This document shows positions 15,682 to 24,348 of a stretch of 64,000 bases of DNA, piece by piece. This DNA comes from DATARH01 sp963778385. Lineage in GTDB: Bacteria > Pseudomonadota > Alphaproteobacteria > ATCC43930 > CGMCC-115725. Numbering within the stretch: the stretch's first letter is position 1; each line of letters opens with the position of its first letter. The notes under the pieces were generated by a model, which was not told the origin of the DNA, did not search any database, and saw only the letters and a list, made by a program, of their open reading frames with translations. The stretch is taken from positions 124,001 to 188,000 of the forward strand of contig CAVZUA010000011.1 in NCBI GenBank assembly GCA_963778385.1, in the 5' to 3' direction. A program made the translations under genes and the position numbers.

Positions 15682-18084
15682 ATGCGCAACCGAGGTCTCG
15701 CCCAGCTTATGGCTGTTGCTGTTTACGCTGGCATGATTGCCGCTGCGGCTGCCGAGGAAGTCCCGGTAACGGCGGCGCGGATCGTCGCCGTGGGCCTGCC
15801 AGGGGCGGGCGCAGTCGCGCAAATCGGCGTGTTCCATCCCGGCGGCCCAATCCACGACAAGCCGGAATTCGCCGCCTATACCGCCCCTGGCAAAGTGCTC
15901 GATCCCAACCGGGTGCTGGTGACGAGCTCCTCGAATTTCGGCGCGACCAAGGCGCGGTCGGGCGAACCCGGCGGCGCCGCGCTATCGATTGATGCGGCCG
16001 GCGGCAGCCCGATCGTAATTCCGGCCGATTTTGCGGCCGGCGGCGATCAGACGACGGCGGTTGACGGAAAAGTGCAGCTTTTCACCGTGCAGAGCCCGGC
16101 CTTCATCAATGGGGTCAACGCACCGAAGGCGGTGACCGCGCGACTGCCGTCAGTCAGCGACCCGCTCGGCATTTCGATCAACAACGGTTTTGGCCGGCTG
16201 TGGTTTTCGAACGCCCCGGCGGGCTCGGCGGGCGCCGGCACTGAATCGGTCCTCGATCCGACAGGCCAGCCGCTTGCCGGCGCGCCCAGCCGGCTTGCCG
16301 GCGGCGTTTTCGCGGGGGACCAGACCAACCGCAACCCGCAATTCATCCGGGGCGGCCTACGTAGCGGCGCCATCGCCAGTGTGCTGCTCGGCATGTCGTC
16401 GGACGGCAGCAAGCGTGCTGTCTTCGCGGTGCTGACCGCCGACGGCGCCGTCTCACAGGCGCATACCGAGCTTAATGTCGATGGATTGGCGCCGGCAGGA
16501 ACAATTTCCGCCATCGTTCTGCCCGCGCCCGATGCCGCCGCGACAACATCGGTGACCCGCGCCGGCATGGTGTTCAACTGGGTGCCAGACCGGATCATCT
16601 ACGTCTCCGATCCGTCCCGCAGCGCAATCGTCGCCCTGACTCTCGCCGATGATGGGAAAATCTTCAGCGTCGAGAAAACACGACGCATCGAATTGCCAGA
16701 GCTGGACGTACCGGTCGGCTTGGCTCCGGCGGTGCAGAAGATCGCCAACCCGGCCTTCTCCAGCAACACGACGCTAGCCGGCGCTTCGGATATCTACGCG
16801 GTAAGTCGCGGTAATGGCACCGTTGTCCGTTTGACCCAGGACGGCAAAATGGTAGCGGTGCGTCGGGTGTCGATCGGCGGCGAGCCAGTGGGTTCAGACC
16901 GGCTCAATGGTATTGCCGTCTCCGTCGATGCGCAGCATATCTGGCTGACCGTCAGCGGCGCCCTCCCTGGTTTTGCCAATTCGCCCGGCGCGTTGGTCGA
17001 GATTCCAGCCTTCGGAGCCGGCCATGCGGCGGAGGCTCGCCCGCCACCGGCCGCGCAGAAGGAGTTGGCGCAGCGCGGCGCCGTGCTGTTCGAGACGCCT
17101 TTCGGCATCGCGGAGGGGCTCGGTCCGCTCTACAACGAAAAATCCTGCAACGCCTGCCACGACTCCCCAAGGCTCGGCGGCATGGGACCGGAGGGGCTTG
17201 GTCTCCATATGCGCGTGGGCAAGATGGTGAACGGCAGTTACGACCCGCTTGAGGGGCGGGGTGGCCCGGTTGCGCGACGCCATTCGATCGCTGAGCTGGG
17301 AGTCAATTGTCGCTTGGTCGCGGGCATGCCGGCCGAGGCTGATGTGGTGTCGCTCCGCAACGCGCCGAGTTTGTTTGGCGCCGGCCTGATCGACGGCATA
17401 CCCGATGCCATCATTCTGGCGGCGGCTACGGCAGAGCGTTCCGGTGGAACAACAATTGCCGGTCGCGCTCACATGGTCCGCGGCGTCGACGACGGCGACT
17501 GGCACGTTGGCCGGTTCGGATGGAAGGCCAATACCGCCGCGCTCCGGCAAGTTGTCGCCCATTCTCTCCGCAACGAGATAGGAATTACCAACCCGCTAGC
17601 CCCGTCCGATCTCGTCGCCATGGCACCGGGATGCGACGTCCGCCCAGACCCCAACGACGACGGCGCGGTTCTCAGCGCGTTGTACGCTTTCGTCGCGACG
17701 CTTGCCCCGCCCTCTGTCCACACCGCCGGCCAAGCCTCGGAGGGCGCGGCGCTGTTCACCGCGGCGGGCTGCGCCTCCTGCCATATCCCGGAACTTCAGG
17801 GCGCGCAGGGCATGGTGCCGCTCTACTCGGACCTGCTGCTGCACGATATGGGGTCGACCCTCGATGACGGCGTGGTCCAGGGTCAGGCGCGTGGCACGGA
17901 TTGGCGCACAACCCCGCTGTGGGGTCTTGGCGAGCGGGTTCGTTTCTTGCACGACGGCCGAGCCACAACGCTACGGGCGGCGATCATCGCCCATGACGGC
18001 GAGGCGGCACCGGCGGCCAAAACCTTCCTCGACCTGCCGCCGCAACAGCAAATGCAGTTGTTGAGTTTTCTTCGGTTGCTCTAA
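15682..18084 (+). CDS. Secreted protein: beta-propeller-like domain plus di-haem oxidoreductase
   Basis: An 800-residue exported protein. A signal peptide (to about AAAAAEE) is followed by roughly 450 residues with repeated strand patterns that look like a beta-propeller (for example NWVPDRIIYVSDPSRSAIVA). The C-terminal third has two c-type haem sites, C489-NAC-H493 and C697-ASC-H701, with RRHSIAELG, LRNAPSLFGAGLIDGIPD and TPLWGLG. Those are signatures of the di-haem oxidoreductase (DHOR/MauG-related) family. It should act in the periplasm in electron transfer or peroxide chemistry; the substrate is unknown. Start ATG 15682 has AGGA ahead of it. Confidence 0.75.
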   Translation: MRNRGLAQLMAVAVYAGMIAAAAAEEVPVTAARIVAVGLPGAGAVAQIGVFHPGGPIHDKPEFAAYTAPGKVLDPNRVLVTSSSNFGATKARSGEPGGAALSIDAAGGSPIVIPADFAAGGDQTTAVDGKVQLFTVQSPAFINGVNAPKAVTARLPSVSDPLGISINNGFGRLWFSNAPAGSAGAGTESVLDPTGQPLAGAPSRLAGGVFAGDQTNRNPQFIRGGLRSGAIASVLLGMSSDGSKRAVFAVLTADGAVSQAHTELNVDGLAPAGTISAIVLPAPDAAATTSVTRAGMVFNWVPDRIIYVSDPSRSAIVALTLADDGKIFSVEKTRRIELPELDVPVGLAPAVQKIANPAFSSNTTLAGASDIYAVSRGNGTVVRLTQDGKMVAVRRVSIGGEPVGSDRLNGIAVSVDAQHIWLTVSGALPGFANSPGALVEIPAFGAGHAAEARPPPAAQKELAQRGAVLFETPFGIAEGLGPLYNEKSCNACHDSPRLGGMGPEGLGLHMRVGKMVNGSYDPLEGRGGPVARRHSIAELGVNCRLVAGMPAEADVVSLRNAPSLFGAGLIDGIPDAIILAAATAERSGGTTIAGRAHMVRGVDDGDWHVGRFGWKANTAALRQVVAHSLRNEIGITNPLAPSDLVAMAPGCDVRPDPNDDGAVLSALYAFVATLAPPSVHTAGQASEGAALFTAAGCASCHIPELQGAQGMVPLYSDLLLHDMGSTLDDGVVQGQARGTDWRTTPLWGLGERVRFLHDGRATTLRAAIIAHDGEAAPAAKTFLDLPPQQQMQLLSFLRLL

Positions 18085-18337
18085 GCGACGTGCCGGCAAA
18101 GGAATGCGGCAACCCCCGGTTCGCGCGGTGAGACCCCTGCAAGGACGAATGGTCGTTTTCCATCCGACCCGGCGGGTCAAGGCGGGGCAATAGAGGCCAT
18201 CGCCTGCCAGCGTGCGATGGGCGATTACTCGGCGCCTGCGTAGCCTCGCTCCCAAACCCTCTGGCATTGTGTTGACTCTCTCGGGCGCGTCTTTCACCGT
18301 TTGCGACGGATTTTTGACAGCTTGGACCATCCGCGCC

Positions 18338-19504
18338 ATGAGCCCGTCGGACGCCGCGTGGCGACAATTGATCTCCGCCCTGCACGGATCCGGCCGCAAG
18401 GCGGCGCTGGCGATCACCGGGGGCGGCAGCGGGGCGGTCGGGGAGCTGCTGCGGGTTCCCGGCGGCTCGCGGCTGCTGATCGAGGCGCAAATTCCCTATG
18501 ACGAGCGGGCGCTCGCGGCGTTTCTCGGCGTTGCGCCGGCACAGGCATGCAGTGCCGATACCGCCATCGCGATGGCGCAAGCCGCTCGGGCCCGCGCGGC
18601 CGGGCTGGCGCCGGCGGACGGCGAGTTCGTCGGGCTCGGCGCGACCGCGGCATTGGTGAGCGACCGTCCGCGCCGGGGCGAGCATCGCTTTCATGTCGCC
18701 TGCGCCGACGCCGCCGGCATCACGCATTGTACGTGCGTGTTGGCCAAGGGCCGCCGCGATCGCGCCGGCGAGGAAGACCTCGTGTCGCGCGCGATCGTCC
18801 TGTTTCTGGCGCGCGCCTGCGGCGTTGCCGCGCCGTCGCCGCAGAGCCTGCTCGATGCGGACGAGCACTACGTGGAAACGGTTGTCGCGGCCGTGGATAC
18901 CATTGATCGGCTTGTCGCGGGCGAGGTCGATCGCGTCACCGTCCAGCCGGACGGGCAAATGGCGCTGTCGGCGCCGCAGCCCGCTGTGCTGTTCCCGGGC
19001 TCGTTCAACCCGATGCATGAGGGCCATGTGCTGCTGGCGCGGATCGCCGAAGAGTTCCGGCAGCAGCCGCTGGCGTTCGAGATCTCGGTCACCAATGTCG
19101 ACAAGCCGCCGCTGGCGGGCGAGGCGGTGCGGCACCGGCTCGCGCAATTCGCCTGGAAGGTGCCGCTGGAACTGACGCGGGCGCCGACCTTCCTCGAAAA
19201 GTCGCGGCTGTTTCCGGGGACGACCTTTGTGGTCGGCGCCGATACGGCCGAGCGGCTGTTCGGGGCGAAATATTACGGTGACGACGAGGACCGGATGCAT
19301 TTGGCGCTCGAGGAAATCGCCAATTCCGGGGCCAGCTTTCTGGTGGCGGTGCGCCTCGACGCGGCGGGGCGGGTGCGCACGCTGAGCGACATCGCGGTGC
19401 CGCAGCGCTATGCCGAGCTCTTCAGCGAAATCCCCGAGCACCGTTTCCGCGTCGACACCTCGTCATCCGAGATCCGGGCGCGGCGCGCGGCCGCCGGTTC
19501 ATAG
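18338..19504 (+). CDS. CinA-like domain fused to NMNAT-like nucleotidyltransferase
   Basis: A 388-residue cytosolic fusion. The N-terminal half resembles the CinA C-terminal (nicotinamide-nucleotide deamidase) domain, with ITGGGSGAVGELL in place of the usual ESCTGG active-site stretch, and GLGATAALVSDRPRRGEHR. The C-terminal half is a nucleotidyltransferase with LFPGSFNPMHEGH (HEGH at 227-230) and a terminal SSSEIRAR that recalls the ISST.IR motif. The same domain pair is known in plants and some bacteria. A role in NAD or other nucleotide salvage is an inference. ATG 18338 was chosen as the start of the domain; longer starts add no recognisable sequence. Confidence 0.68.
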   Translation: MSPSDAAWRQLISALHGSGRKAALAITGGGSGAVGELLRVPGGSRLLIEAQIPYDERALAAFLGVAPAQACSADTAIAMAQAARARAAGLAPADGEFVGLGATAALVSDRPRRGEHRFHVACADAAGITHCTCVLAKGRRDRAGEEDLVSRAIVLFLARACGVAAPSPQSLLDADEHYVETVVAAVDTIDRLVAGEVDRVTVQPDGQMALSAPQPAVLFPGSFNPMHEGHVLLARIAEEFRQQPLAFEISVTNVDKPPLAGEAVRHRLAQFAWKVPLELTRAPTFLEKSRLFPGTTFVVGADTAERLFGAKYYGDDEDRMHLALEEIANSGASFLVAVRLDAAGRVRTLSDIAVPQRYAELFSEIPEHRFRVDTSSSEIRARRAAAGS

Positions 19505-19618
19505 CGCGCGCCCAATCCGGCCGGTGGCCGAGACTTGTTTTTCGGCTGCGTCGCTAATCCGCTCATCGACTTCGTGCGTATCGGCAAATGTCGCGCGCAT
19601 TCGTGAGAGGGCGTGCTC

Positions 19619-20905
19619 ATGCTTTCACGGATATTGCTTCTGCTGGCGCTTGCCGTGGCGGTGTTTTCTCCGTGCCGTGCCGACGCAGAGAGAACGGCGC
19701 CCGAGCCGTTGCCCGCCGGCGTCACGGCATGCCGGTTCGATGCGCTGAGCAACCCGCCGAACGGGCAGGAGCTGGTCGTCCGCGACACGCCGGGCGAGGA
19801 GGGGCGGGTGCTGGGACCGCTGCCCGCGGTGGAGGTCAAGGACTTCAGCTCGGCCGGCTCGCACCGCGAGGTCGCCCAGTTCCGGGTCGTCGGCTTCAAG
19901 GACGGCTGGTTCCTGGTGGAAGACGCCCAGTATCCGACCGCCCCACAGGCGCCGCCCTACACCGGCCGCGGCTGGGTCGACGGCAACTTCGTCGGCACGC
20001 AGCTCTTTCGCGACACGCTGAAGAAGACGCCGGGCTATGCCGCCGAGGATGTCACGTATCTTTACGGCGCCGACGCCGACGGGATTCCCGGCACGCCCTA
20101 TAATTTTCCGCTCAAACGGATCATCGGGTGTTCGGGGCCGTGGTTTGAGGTCGAGGGCTGGCTGCCGGGTGCCAAGACGCCGTCCGGCAAGCCGGTGGCC
20201 GGGAACGGCATGGTGCGCGGTTGGACCGACCGCTCGTGTATCCGGCAAGACGGGGTCTGCGAGGAGAAGCAGTTCGACTATTCCTGGTCGCCGCTGCCTG
20301 CCGGCGTGACCGAGTGCAGGTTCCGGGCGCTGAGCCGCGACCCCGACCCGGCCGGGCTGAATATGCGGGAAGCGGCCGACAAGAACGCACGTGTCGTCGG
20401 TCGCGTGCGAAAATTGCACATCGACGGCTACGGCAGTGTTTTGGGGGAAGTTACCGTGATCGGCTACAAGAAAGGCTGGTTTCTTGTCGCGCTCGATCCC
20501 TCCCATAGCGACAGTACCGTTTCTCCGCCGCCTCAGGGCCCGGGATCCTTCATCGGCCGCGGCTGGGTCGCCGGCGAGATGCTGACCGCGGAGCTGCTGC
20601 GCAACATGCTGAAACAGGAGCCGCGCGAGACGGCCGCCGACGTCGTCAATCTCTATGTCGATGACGGCAAGGGCGGCATGATGGACCCGCAGGGCGTCAA
20701 GATGCGGCGCATCCTGGCGTGCTCCGGCGACTGGGTGCATGTCGAGATCGCGCAGGTGAAGGGGCTGAAGCCCCTCATCGCCAGCGGTGCGCCTGCCGGG
20801 GCGATCCGCGGCTGGGCGAACGGCACCTGCACCAACCAACTGACCACCTGCGACTTCAGTCAGGACCGGCCGTGGTCGCCCGACGCTCCCCTGCCGCCGG
20901 AGTGA
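19619..20905 (+). CDS. Exported protein of two homologous repeats, unknown function
   Basis: A 428-residue protein with a clear signal peptide (MLSRILLLLALAVAVF, cleavage near CRADA). The mature part is two copies of a unit of about 200 residues. Each opens LPAGVT-x-CRF-x-ALS, then has V-x-G(F/Y)K-x-GWFLV, GRGW, a helix ending DV-x-x-LY, R-I-x-x-CSG-x-W and RGW. The hydrophobic GWFLV/GRGW pattern resembles SH3-like binding folds. I do not recognise the family. ATG 19619 is preferred over GTG 19613 because GAGAGG lies 8 bases before it. Confidence 0.6.
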   Translation: MLSRILLLLALAVAVFSPCRADAERTAPEPLPAGVTACRFDALSNPPNGQELVVRDTPGEEGRVLGPLPAVEVKDFSSAGSHREVAQFRVVGFKDGWFLVEDAQYPTAPQAPPYTGRGWVDGNFVGTQLFRDTLKKTPGYAAEDVTYLYGADADGIPGTPYNFPLKRIIGCSGPWFEVEGWLPGAKTPSGKPVAGNGMVRGWTDRSCIRQDGVCEEKQFDYSWSPLPAGVTECRFRALSRDPDPAGLNMREAADKNARVVGRVRKLHIDGYGSVLGEVTVIGYKKGWFLVALDPSHSDSTVSPPPQGPGSFIGRGWVAGEMLTAELLRNMLKQEPRETAADVVNLYVDDGKGGMMDPQGVKMRRILACSGDWVHVEIAQVKGLKPLIASGAPAGAIRGWANGTCTNQLTTCDFSQDRPWSPDAPLPPE

Positions 20906-20909
20906 GCGG

Positions 20910-22124
20910 CTATTCCGCCGGCGCCGCGGCGACGCCCCAAAGCTCGGGCTGCAGCTCCTCGCGGCGGTCGGGGAAGGCCAGCGCGCAGAGCAGGGTCACG
21001 ACGCCGAGCCCCGCCATCACCAGCGTCGAGGCCGCCAGGCCGCCGGTGCTCTCATGCAGCCATGCCACCATCGGCGCCGCGGCGGCCGCGCCGATAAAGC
21101 CGACAAAGAAGCGGATCGAATACATCCGCGTCCGCAGCGCCGGCGAGATGTAGCGCGCGGTCATCGTCTCGTTGACGGTGACCTGGCCAAAGATCGCGGC
21201 CGCCACCATCGCCGCAAACGGCAGCACCAGCCAGCCCTGGGCGTATGTCACCGCCAGCAGCCCCGGCACCAGCAGCGCGCTGATCGGCAGGAACACCCGG
21301 CGCAGCGTCGTGCGGTCGATCATTCGGCCGACGGTGAATTGCGTCGCGGCGCCGCACAGCATCGCGGCGAAGGCCGCCGCCCCGACCAGCGGCAGCAATT
21401 TTGGATCGCCGCCCAGCCGCTCCTCGATCAGCTTTGGCAGCAGCAGCGTGAAGGCGTTGAACACCAGCCCGCTGACCACCGCGATCAGCAGCAGCACGGT
21501 GACCGCCCGCCGCACCAGATGGCGTGGGATTTCGGGGAACGTCGTTGCCGCGCGCCTGCCCCCGGCCTCCGGCGTCGGCTGGCGCATCCACAGCACGCCG
21601 AGCGCGGCGCAGACCACGCCGGGAACGACAAACGCGGCGCGCCAGCCGACCTGGCTCGCGAGGAAAGCCGTCACCACCGGCGCCAAGCCGACGCCGACAT
21701 TGCCGAACACGCCGTTGAGGCCGATCGCCCGGCCCGGCCGGTCGCCGGCGGCGTCGACCAGCATCGCGGTGCCGATCGGGTGGTAGATCGCCGCGAAGAG
21801 GCCGGTCGCGCCGAGGGTCACGGCCAGCATCACCGGCGAGGTGGAGAATGCCGTCGCCACCATCGACAGGCCGGTGCCGACGAAGAACACCGTGATCAGC
21901 GCCGGCCGGCCGACCCGCTGGGCGATCCAGCCCTGCGGCAGCGAAAACGCGCCGTAGAGCACGAACATCCCGGTCGCCAGCGCGAGGATCGGGCCGTAGG
22001 CGTCGCCGAACACACCGCCCGGCGCGGCCATCGCCAGCACGGCAGTCGGCAGCACCATCAGCGAATAATGCGTGAAGGTGTGCGCGGTGTTGATAAAGGC
22101 GATCTGGCGGGTGGTGGGCGACAT
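20910..22124 (-). CDS. MFS transporter
   Basis: A 404-residue inner-membrane protein with about twelve hydrophobic segments in two halves, beginning TRQIAFINTAHTFTHYSLMV. It shows the loop after TM2 (QGWIAQRVGRPALI) and GLNGVFGNVGVGLAPVVTAF, typical of drug/metabolite major facilitator carriers. ATG 22124 has AGGG 8 bases upstream; an ATG at 22151 adds nine residues. It is divergent from an AraC-type gene across about 77 bases, which suggests that regulator controls it. Substrate cannot be told from sequence. Confidence 0.85.
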   Translation of the reverse strand: MSPTTRQIAFINTAHTFTHYSLMVLPTAVLAMAAPGGVFGDAYGPILALATGMFVLYGAFSLPQGWIAQRVGRPALITVFFVGTGLSMVATAFSTSPVMLAVTLGATGLFAAIYHPIGTAMLVDAAGDRPGRAIGLNGVFGNVGVGLAPVVTAFLASQVGWRAAFVVPGVVCAALGVLWMRQPTPEAGGRRAATTFPEIPRHLVRRAVTVLLLIAVVSGLVFNAFTLLLPKLIEERLGGDPKLLPLVGAAAFAAMLCGAATQFTVGRMIDRTTLRRVFLPISALLVPGLLAVTYAQGWLVLPFAAMVAAAIFGQVTVNETMTARYISPALRTRMYSIRFFVGFIGAAAAAPMVAWLHESTGGLAASTLVMAGLGVVTLLCALAFPDRREELQPELWGVAAAPAE

Positions 22125-22174
22125 GAACGGGGCCCTGCTCAGCGGTGGCATCGATCTGGGAGGTATTGTAGGCT

Positions 22175-22188
22175 GTCGTTTTGACGAC
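22175..22188. promoter_or_regulatory. Inverted repeat between MFS and AraC genes
   Basis: GTCGT-TTTG-ACGAC lies in the short divergent gap. Such a position suits an operator for the AraC-type regulator acting on the transporter. It is short and unverified. Confidence 0.3.
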
Positions 22189-22201
22189 GTTCGGCCAAGT
22201 T

Positions 22202-22993
22202 ATGTTGCAGATCAGACATCCCGACGACATCGCGCGGCTGCTTCCGTTCGAGCAGGCGCCGCGGCCGCTGGTCGGCTACGCGCGCGACTACGCCGTCGAT
22301 CACGTCACCGGCTGGCACCAGCATCCGCGCGCCCAATTGCTGCACGCGACATCGGGTACGATGCGGGTGGAGACGGCGGCGGCGCTGTTCATCGTGCCGC
22401 CCGGCACCGGGCTGTGGGTGCCGGCGCAGACCGAGCACGTCACGCGGATGCCGAACGGGCTGGCGATGCGCGGGCTGTTCCTGCGCGAGGACGCGGCGCG
22501 CGCCGGACCCGATGCGGTGACGGTGGTCGCGATCTCGCCGCTGCTGCGGGCGCTGATCCTGGCGGCGTGCGAGCAGCCGGTGATGTGGGACGAGGAGGGG
22601 CCGGTGCAGCATGTCGTGGCGCTGGCGCTGCACGAGATCGCCCATGCGGCGACGCGGCCGATCTCGGTGCCGGCGTGCCGCGACGCGCGGCTGCGGCGGG
22701 TGACCGAGGCGCTGTTCGCCGATCCGGCGGACCCGCGCGCGTTGGACTCCTTTGCGGAAATGGCCGGCGCCTCGGCGCGGACACTCGCCCGCCTGTTCCG
22801 GCGCGAGACCGGGATGAGCTTTCAGGCGTGGCGGCGGCAGTTGCGGCTGACCGAGGGACTTGCCGCGCTCAGCGAAGGCGAGGCCCCGGCGCGGGTGGCC
22901 GCGGCGGTCGGCTACAGCAGCGGCCCGGCGTTTGGCGCGGCGTTTCGTTCGGTGTTCGGCACCACACCGGGGCGATTGCGGCGCGGGAGCTGA
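22202..22993 (+). CDS. AraC-family transcriptional regulator with cupin sensor
   Basis: A 263-residue DNA-binding protein. The N-terminal half is a cupin-like ligand domain (DHVTGWHQHPRAQLLHATSG, then VPPGTGLWVPAQTEHV). The C-terminal half carries two helix-turn-helix units: FAEMAGASARTLARLFRRET and VAAAVGYSSGPAFGAAFRSV, ending FGTTPGRLR. The divergent MFS gene is the obvious target. ATG 22202 starts at the conserved part; a TTG at 22181 would add seven residues. The 168 bases after its stop hold no gene that I can see. Confidence 0.88.
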   Translation: MLQIRHPDDIARLLPFEQAPRPLVGYARDYAVDHVTGWHQHPRAQLLHATSGTMRVETAAALFIVPPGTGLWVPAQTEHVTRMPNGLAMRGLFLREDAARAGPDAVTVVAISPLLRALILAACEQPVMWDEEGPVQHVVALALHEIAHAATRPISVPACRDARLRRVTEALFADPADPRALDSFAEMAGASARTLARLFRRETGMSFQAWRRQLRLTEGLAALSEGEAPARVAAAVGYSSGPAFGAAFRSVFGTTPGRLRRGS

Positions 22994-23161
22994 AAGGCTT
23001 GCGGCGAGATACGCTTGCGTGGAGGGCTCCCTGGTGGGATTCATTCATTCGCCTGGGCCGGCATTCGCTTGGGCCGGACGTGATCCGGCCACCTACGTCT
23101 TCCCTGCTCCGGCGCCGAAATAAATGCGGCCCGGCTTTTTATCAATTAGAGGAGAAGGCCC

Positions 23162-23740
23162 ATGACCTTACGGGTGCCGATGGTCTCGCCCGAGCGCGCC
23201 CGCGATGTCGGCGAAGCGATGGGAATGCCGGCAAGGCGCACCGGGAGCGAGGCGTTCCGGGTCGTCGCCAATAATCCCGGGGTCGCCCGCGTCGCGTTCA
23301 ACCAATTGATGCAGCTTTTGGAGAACAACAAGTTCGACACAAGGCTGCGCGAGCTGATGATCATGCGGATCGGGTGGGTAACCGGTTCGGCCTATGAGTG
23401 GACCAACCACTGGCGGGTCGCCACCACCGCGGGCATTCCGCCCGAGGACATCCTGGCGGTGCGTGACTGGCAGAATTCCGACCGGCTGACGCCGGCAGAC
23501 CGGGCGATCCTCGCCGCGACCGACGAGAGCCTTGCCGGAAAGTCCATCTCGGACGCCACCTGGGTCGAGGTCGCCAAGCACGTTACCGACCCGGCGCAGC
23601 AGGTCGAATTCGTCGTCGCCATGGGCAATTGGCTGATGTTTTCGATGCTGTTCCGCAATCTGCGGATACCGCTGGCCGAGGGCACCGTGGTTTGGCCGCC
23701 CGACGGCATGGCCTCACCAAACGCCGACGGCTGGGGCTGA
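23162..23740 (+). CDS. Carboxymuconolactone decarboxylase-family protein
   Basis: A 192-residue all-helical protein of the AhpD/CMD superfamily. ELMIMRIGWVTGSAYEWTNH occupies the core helix; the AhpD CxxC redox pair is absent, so thiol peroxidase activity is not expected. Related proteins are often annotated simply as CMD family and sit in degradation clusters, but no pathway genes flank this one. The start is firm: GGAGAAGG lies just before ATG 23162. Confidence 0.8.
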   Translation: MTLRVPMVSPERARDVGEAMGMPARRTGSEAFRVVANNPGVARVAFNQLMQLLENNKFDTRLRELMIMRIGWVTGSAYEWTNHWRVATTAGIPPEDILAVRDWQNSDRLTPADRAILAATDESLAGKSISDATWVEVAKHVTDPAQQVEFVVAMGNWLMFSMLFRNLRIPLAEGTVVWPPDGMASPNADGWG

Positions 23741-23770
23741 TTTGAGGTTCTTGGGGCTGCTGTTTTCCCT

Positions 23771-23914
23771 GTCATTCCGGGGCATCGCGCAGCGATGAAC
23801 CCGGAACCCATGCACACGGACTTCGAAAAACGCTCTCCGACGCCGGCGAACACCTAGGACAAGCCCGTGTTCATGGGTTCCGGGTTCGGCCCTTGCAGGC
23901 CGCCCCGGAATGAC
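23771..23914. repeat. MITE-like dispersed repeat, copy 1
   Basis: A 144-base non-coding element with perfect 13-base inverted ends, GTCATTCCGGGGC (23771-23783) and GCCCCGGAATGAC (23902-23914). An inner inverted pair (CCCGGAACCCATG and CATGGGTTCCGGG) makes the whole element foldable into a cruciform. A second copy in the same layout is at 58458-58597. No transposase is present, so any movement would depend on enzymes elsewhere. Confidence 0.8.
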
Positions 23915-23936
23915 GCGGTAATTTCGGGTCAGCCTC

Positions 23937-24320
23937 TTAGGCGATCGAGAAGGAGTTGCCGCAGCCGCAGGAGGAGGCGGCGTTGGGGTTGTTGATGCGG
24001 AAGGCGGCGCCCATGAGGTCCTCGACAAAATCGACCTCGGCACCGGCGAGCAGGTCGAGCGAGACCTCGTCGATGACAACGCTGACGCCGTCGCGCTCGA
24101 AGACGCGGTCGTCGGGATTGGTCTGGTCGTCAAAGCTCATGCCGTACTGGAAGCCCGAACAGCCGCCGCCCGACACCGCGATGCGCAGATTGGCGTCGCC
24201 GACCTGCTCCTGCTCGCGCAGAAAGGCGATGCGCTTCGCGGCGCTCGCGGTCACGGTCAAGACGCGCTCGGCGGCTTCGCTCGTCACATCGGTCATCGGC
24301 TGCGGCTCCATCTCGCTCAT
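23937..24320 (-). CDS. erpA: A-type iron-sulphur carrier, ErpA-like
   Basis: A 127-residue HesB/IscA-type protein that passes Fe-S clusters to client enzymes. The three conserved cysteines are in VSGGGCSGFQY and SSCGCGNSF, and LVGAEVDFVEDL-like sequence precedes them. ATG 24296 (MTDVTSEA) is an alternative start that removes eight residues. It is divergent from the E1-like gene with only 28 bases between starts, so their promoters must overlap each other's coding ends. Confidence 0.85.
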   Translation of the reverse strand: MSEMEPQPMTDVTSEAAERVLTVTASAAKRIAFLREQEQVGDANLRIAVSGGGCSGFQYGMSFDDQTNPDDRVFERDGVSVVIDEVSLDLLAGAEVDFVEDLMGAAFRINNPNAASSCGCGNSFSIA

Positions 24321-24348
24321 CGCGTCGCGGCAGTGTATGTAATCAGCG

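Noticed and set aside
17984..19441. A 485-codon antisense frame over the CinA/nucleotidyltransferase gene
   Set aside because: It is low-complexity Arg/Gly/His sequence with no motif, and it mirrors a well-supported gene.
22994..23161. A terminator or gene in the gap after the AraC-type gene
   Set aside because: A GC-rich stretch before TTTTT pairs only poorly, and the small frames there have no coding features; only a near-duplicate TCGCYTGGGCCGG is visible.
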